This document shows, piece after piece, positions 63,878 through 64,000 of a stretch of 64,000 nt of DNA. A program made the position numbers and the translations under genes. The stretch is from Salegentibacter lacus. GTDB taxonomy: Bacteria; Bacteroidota; Bacteroidia; Flavobacteriales; Flavobacteriaceae. Each line of letters begins with the position of its first letter. The stretch's first letter is position 1. The stretch spans positions 60,141 through 124,140 of the forward strand of contig NZ_JAIQZB010000014.1 in NCBI RefSeq assembly GCF_020164555.1, read 5' to 3'. Under the pieces are notes generated by a model, which searched no databases, was not told where the DNA came from, and saw only the letters and a list, made by a program, of their open reading frames with translations.

Positions 63878-64000
63878 GGTCAGTATTTAAATACGTATCT
63901 TAATTACCAGTAAATATTTAAAATTATGGATGTTTTTAAGGGTCAAAATCTTCTGGAGTTCTCTGATCGGTTCAAATCTAACGAGGATTGCAAGGAATAC
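63878..64000 (+). mobile_element. IS1595-like insertion sequence, left end only
   Basis: The transposase start (63925) is preceded by an AT-rich terminal-repeat-like sequence starting about at GGTCAGTATTTAAATACG. The exact end is approximate, since the right end is off the window. Confidence 0.7.
63925..64000 (+). CDS. IS1595-family transposase, N-terminal part only
   Basis: 25 codons: MDVFKGQNLLEFSDRFKSNE then DCKEY, running off the window. This opening matches what I recall of the IS1595 transposase front of Bacteroidota, which leads into a zinc ribbon. No catalytic residues are inside the window. Its insertion disrupts the gene upstream of the TonB-type receptor. Confidence 0.75.

Overview
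The window comes from a low-GC Bacteroidota chromosome, almost certainly a marine-type Flavobacteriaceae (Gramella/Salegentibacter-like; this is inferred from gene content and not tested by search). The evidence is a gldK-L-M-N gliding/type IX secretion cluster, DUF4270 and TonB-type outer-membrane proteins, flavobacterial promoters of the TTG-N20-TAnnTTTG type, and an LptE-TPR-SecG order downstream of miaB and a sigma-54 activator.

Layout. 1-3.7 kb is envelope genes: a lipoprotein start, a beta-barrel, DUF4270 and its barrel partner. 3.7-13.8 kb is an accessory stretch with a complete IS66 element, decayed mobile-element genes with iteron-like repeats, small housekeeping-like genes (YqiA-like esterase, WYL regulator), an AlbA_2 protein, and two GIY-YIG proteins. 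One of the GIY-YIG genes is cut by an IS3-family element whose ends and GAA target duplication can be placed exactly. 13.8-25.8 kb is one minus-strand defence operon: a half-size HsdS, HsdM, Fic, HsdS, then a complete type II-short CBASS module (71-aa leader ORF, patatin CapV, CD-NTase ending in Gly-Gly, E2-like protein, unknown 143-aa protein), then HsdR and a YgjP-type metallopeptidase.

25.9-28.7 kb is the best candidate for an undescribed system. Four genes are all joined by 4-nt ATGA overlaps: two different proteins with UDG-like N-P-G motifs flank a small GTPase with a hydrophobic N-terminus and a helical protein with no recognised family. 28.8-32.5 kb adds a 90-aa protein, a DUF2779 double nuclease (Cas4-like plus DnaQ-like), and a cREC receiver-like protein paired with an AAA ATPase. 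The accessory stretch stops at an initiator tRNA-Met gene (33.1 kb).

33.2-63.7 kb is core genome: SpoIIAA-like and CPxCG proteins, a MFP-RND-TolC efflux operon, an ABC-F protein, DUF983, a FAD oxidoreductase, gldKLMN, an arginase-fold protein that has lost metal ligands, TopA, an LVIVD lipoprotein, MiaB, a sigma-54 activator, LptE, a TPR protein, SecG, GroES/GroEL, CutC, an SRPBCC protein and a TonB-receptor-like protein. At the right edge an IS1595-like element has cut the gene upstream of that receptor.

The defence genes probably act as layers: DNA modification and restriction first, then cyclic-nucleotide abortive infection by CapV, with the GTPase/UDG operon and the cREC/AAA pair as further, untested layers. 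All family names come from reading motifs; no database search was run.
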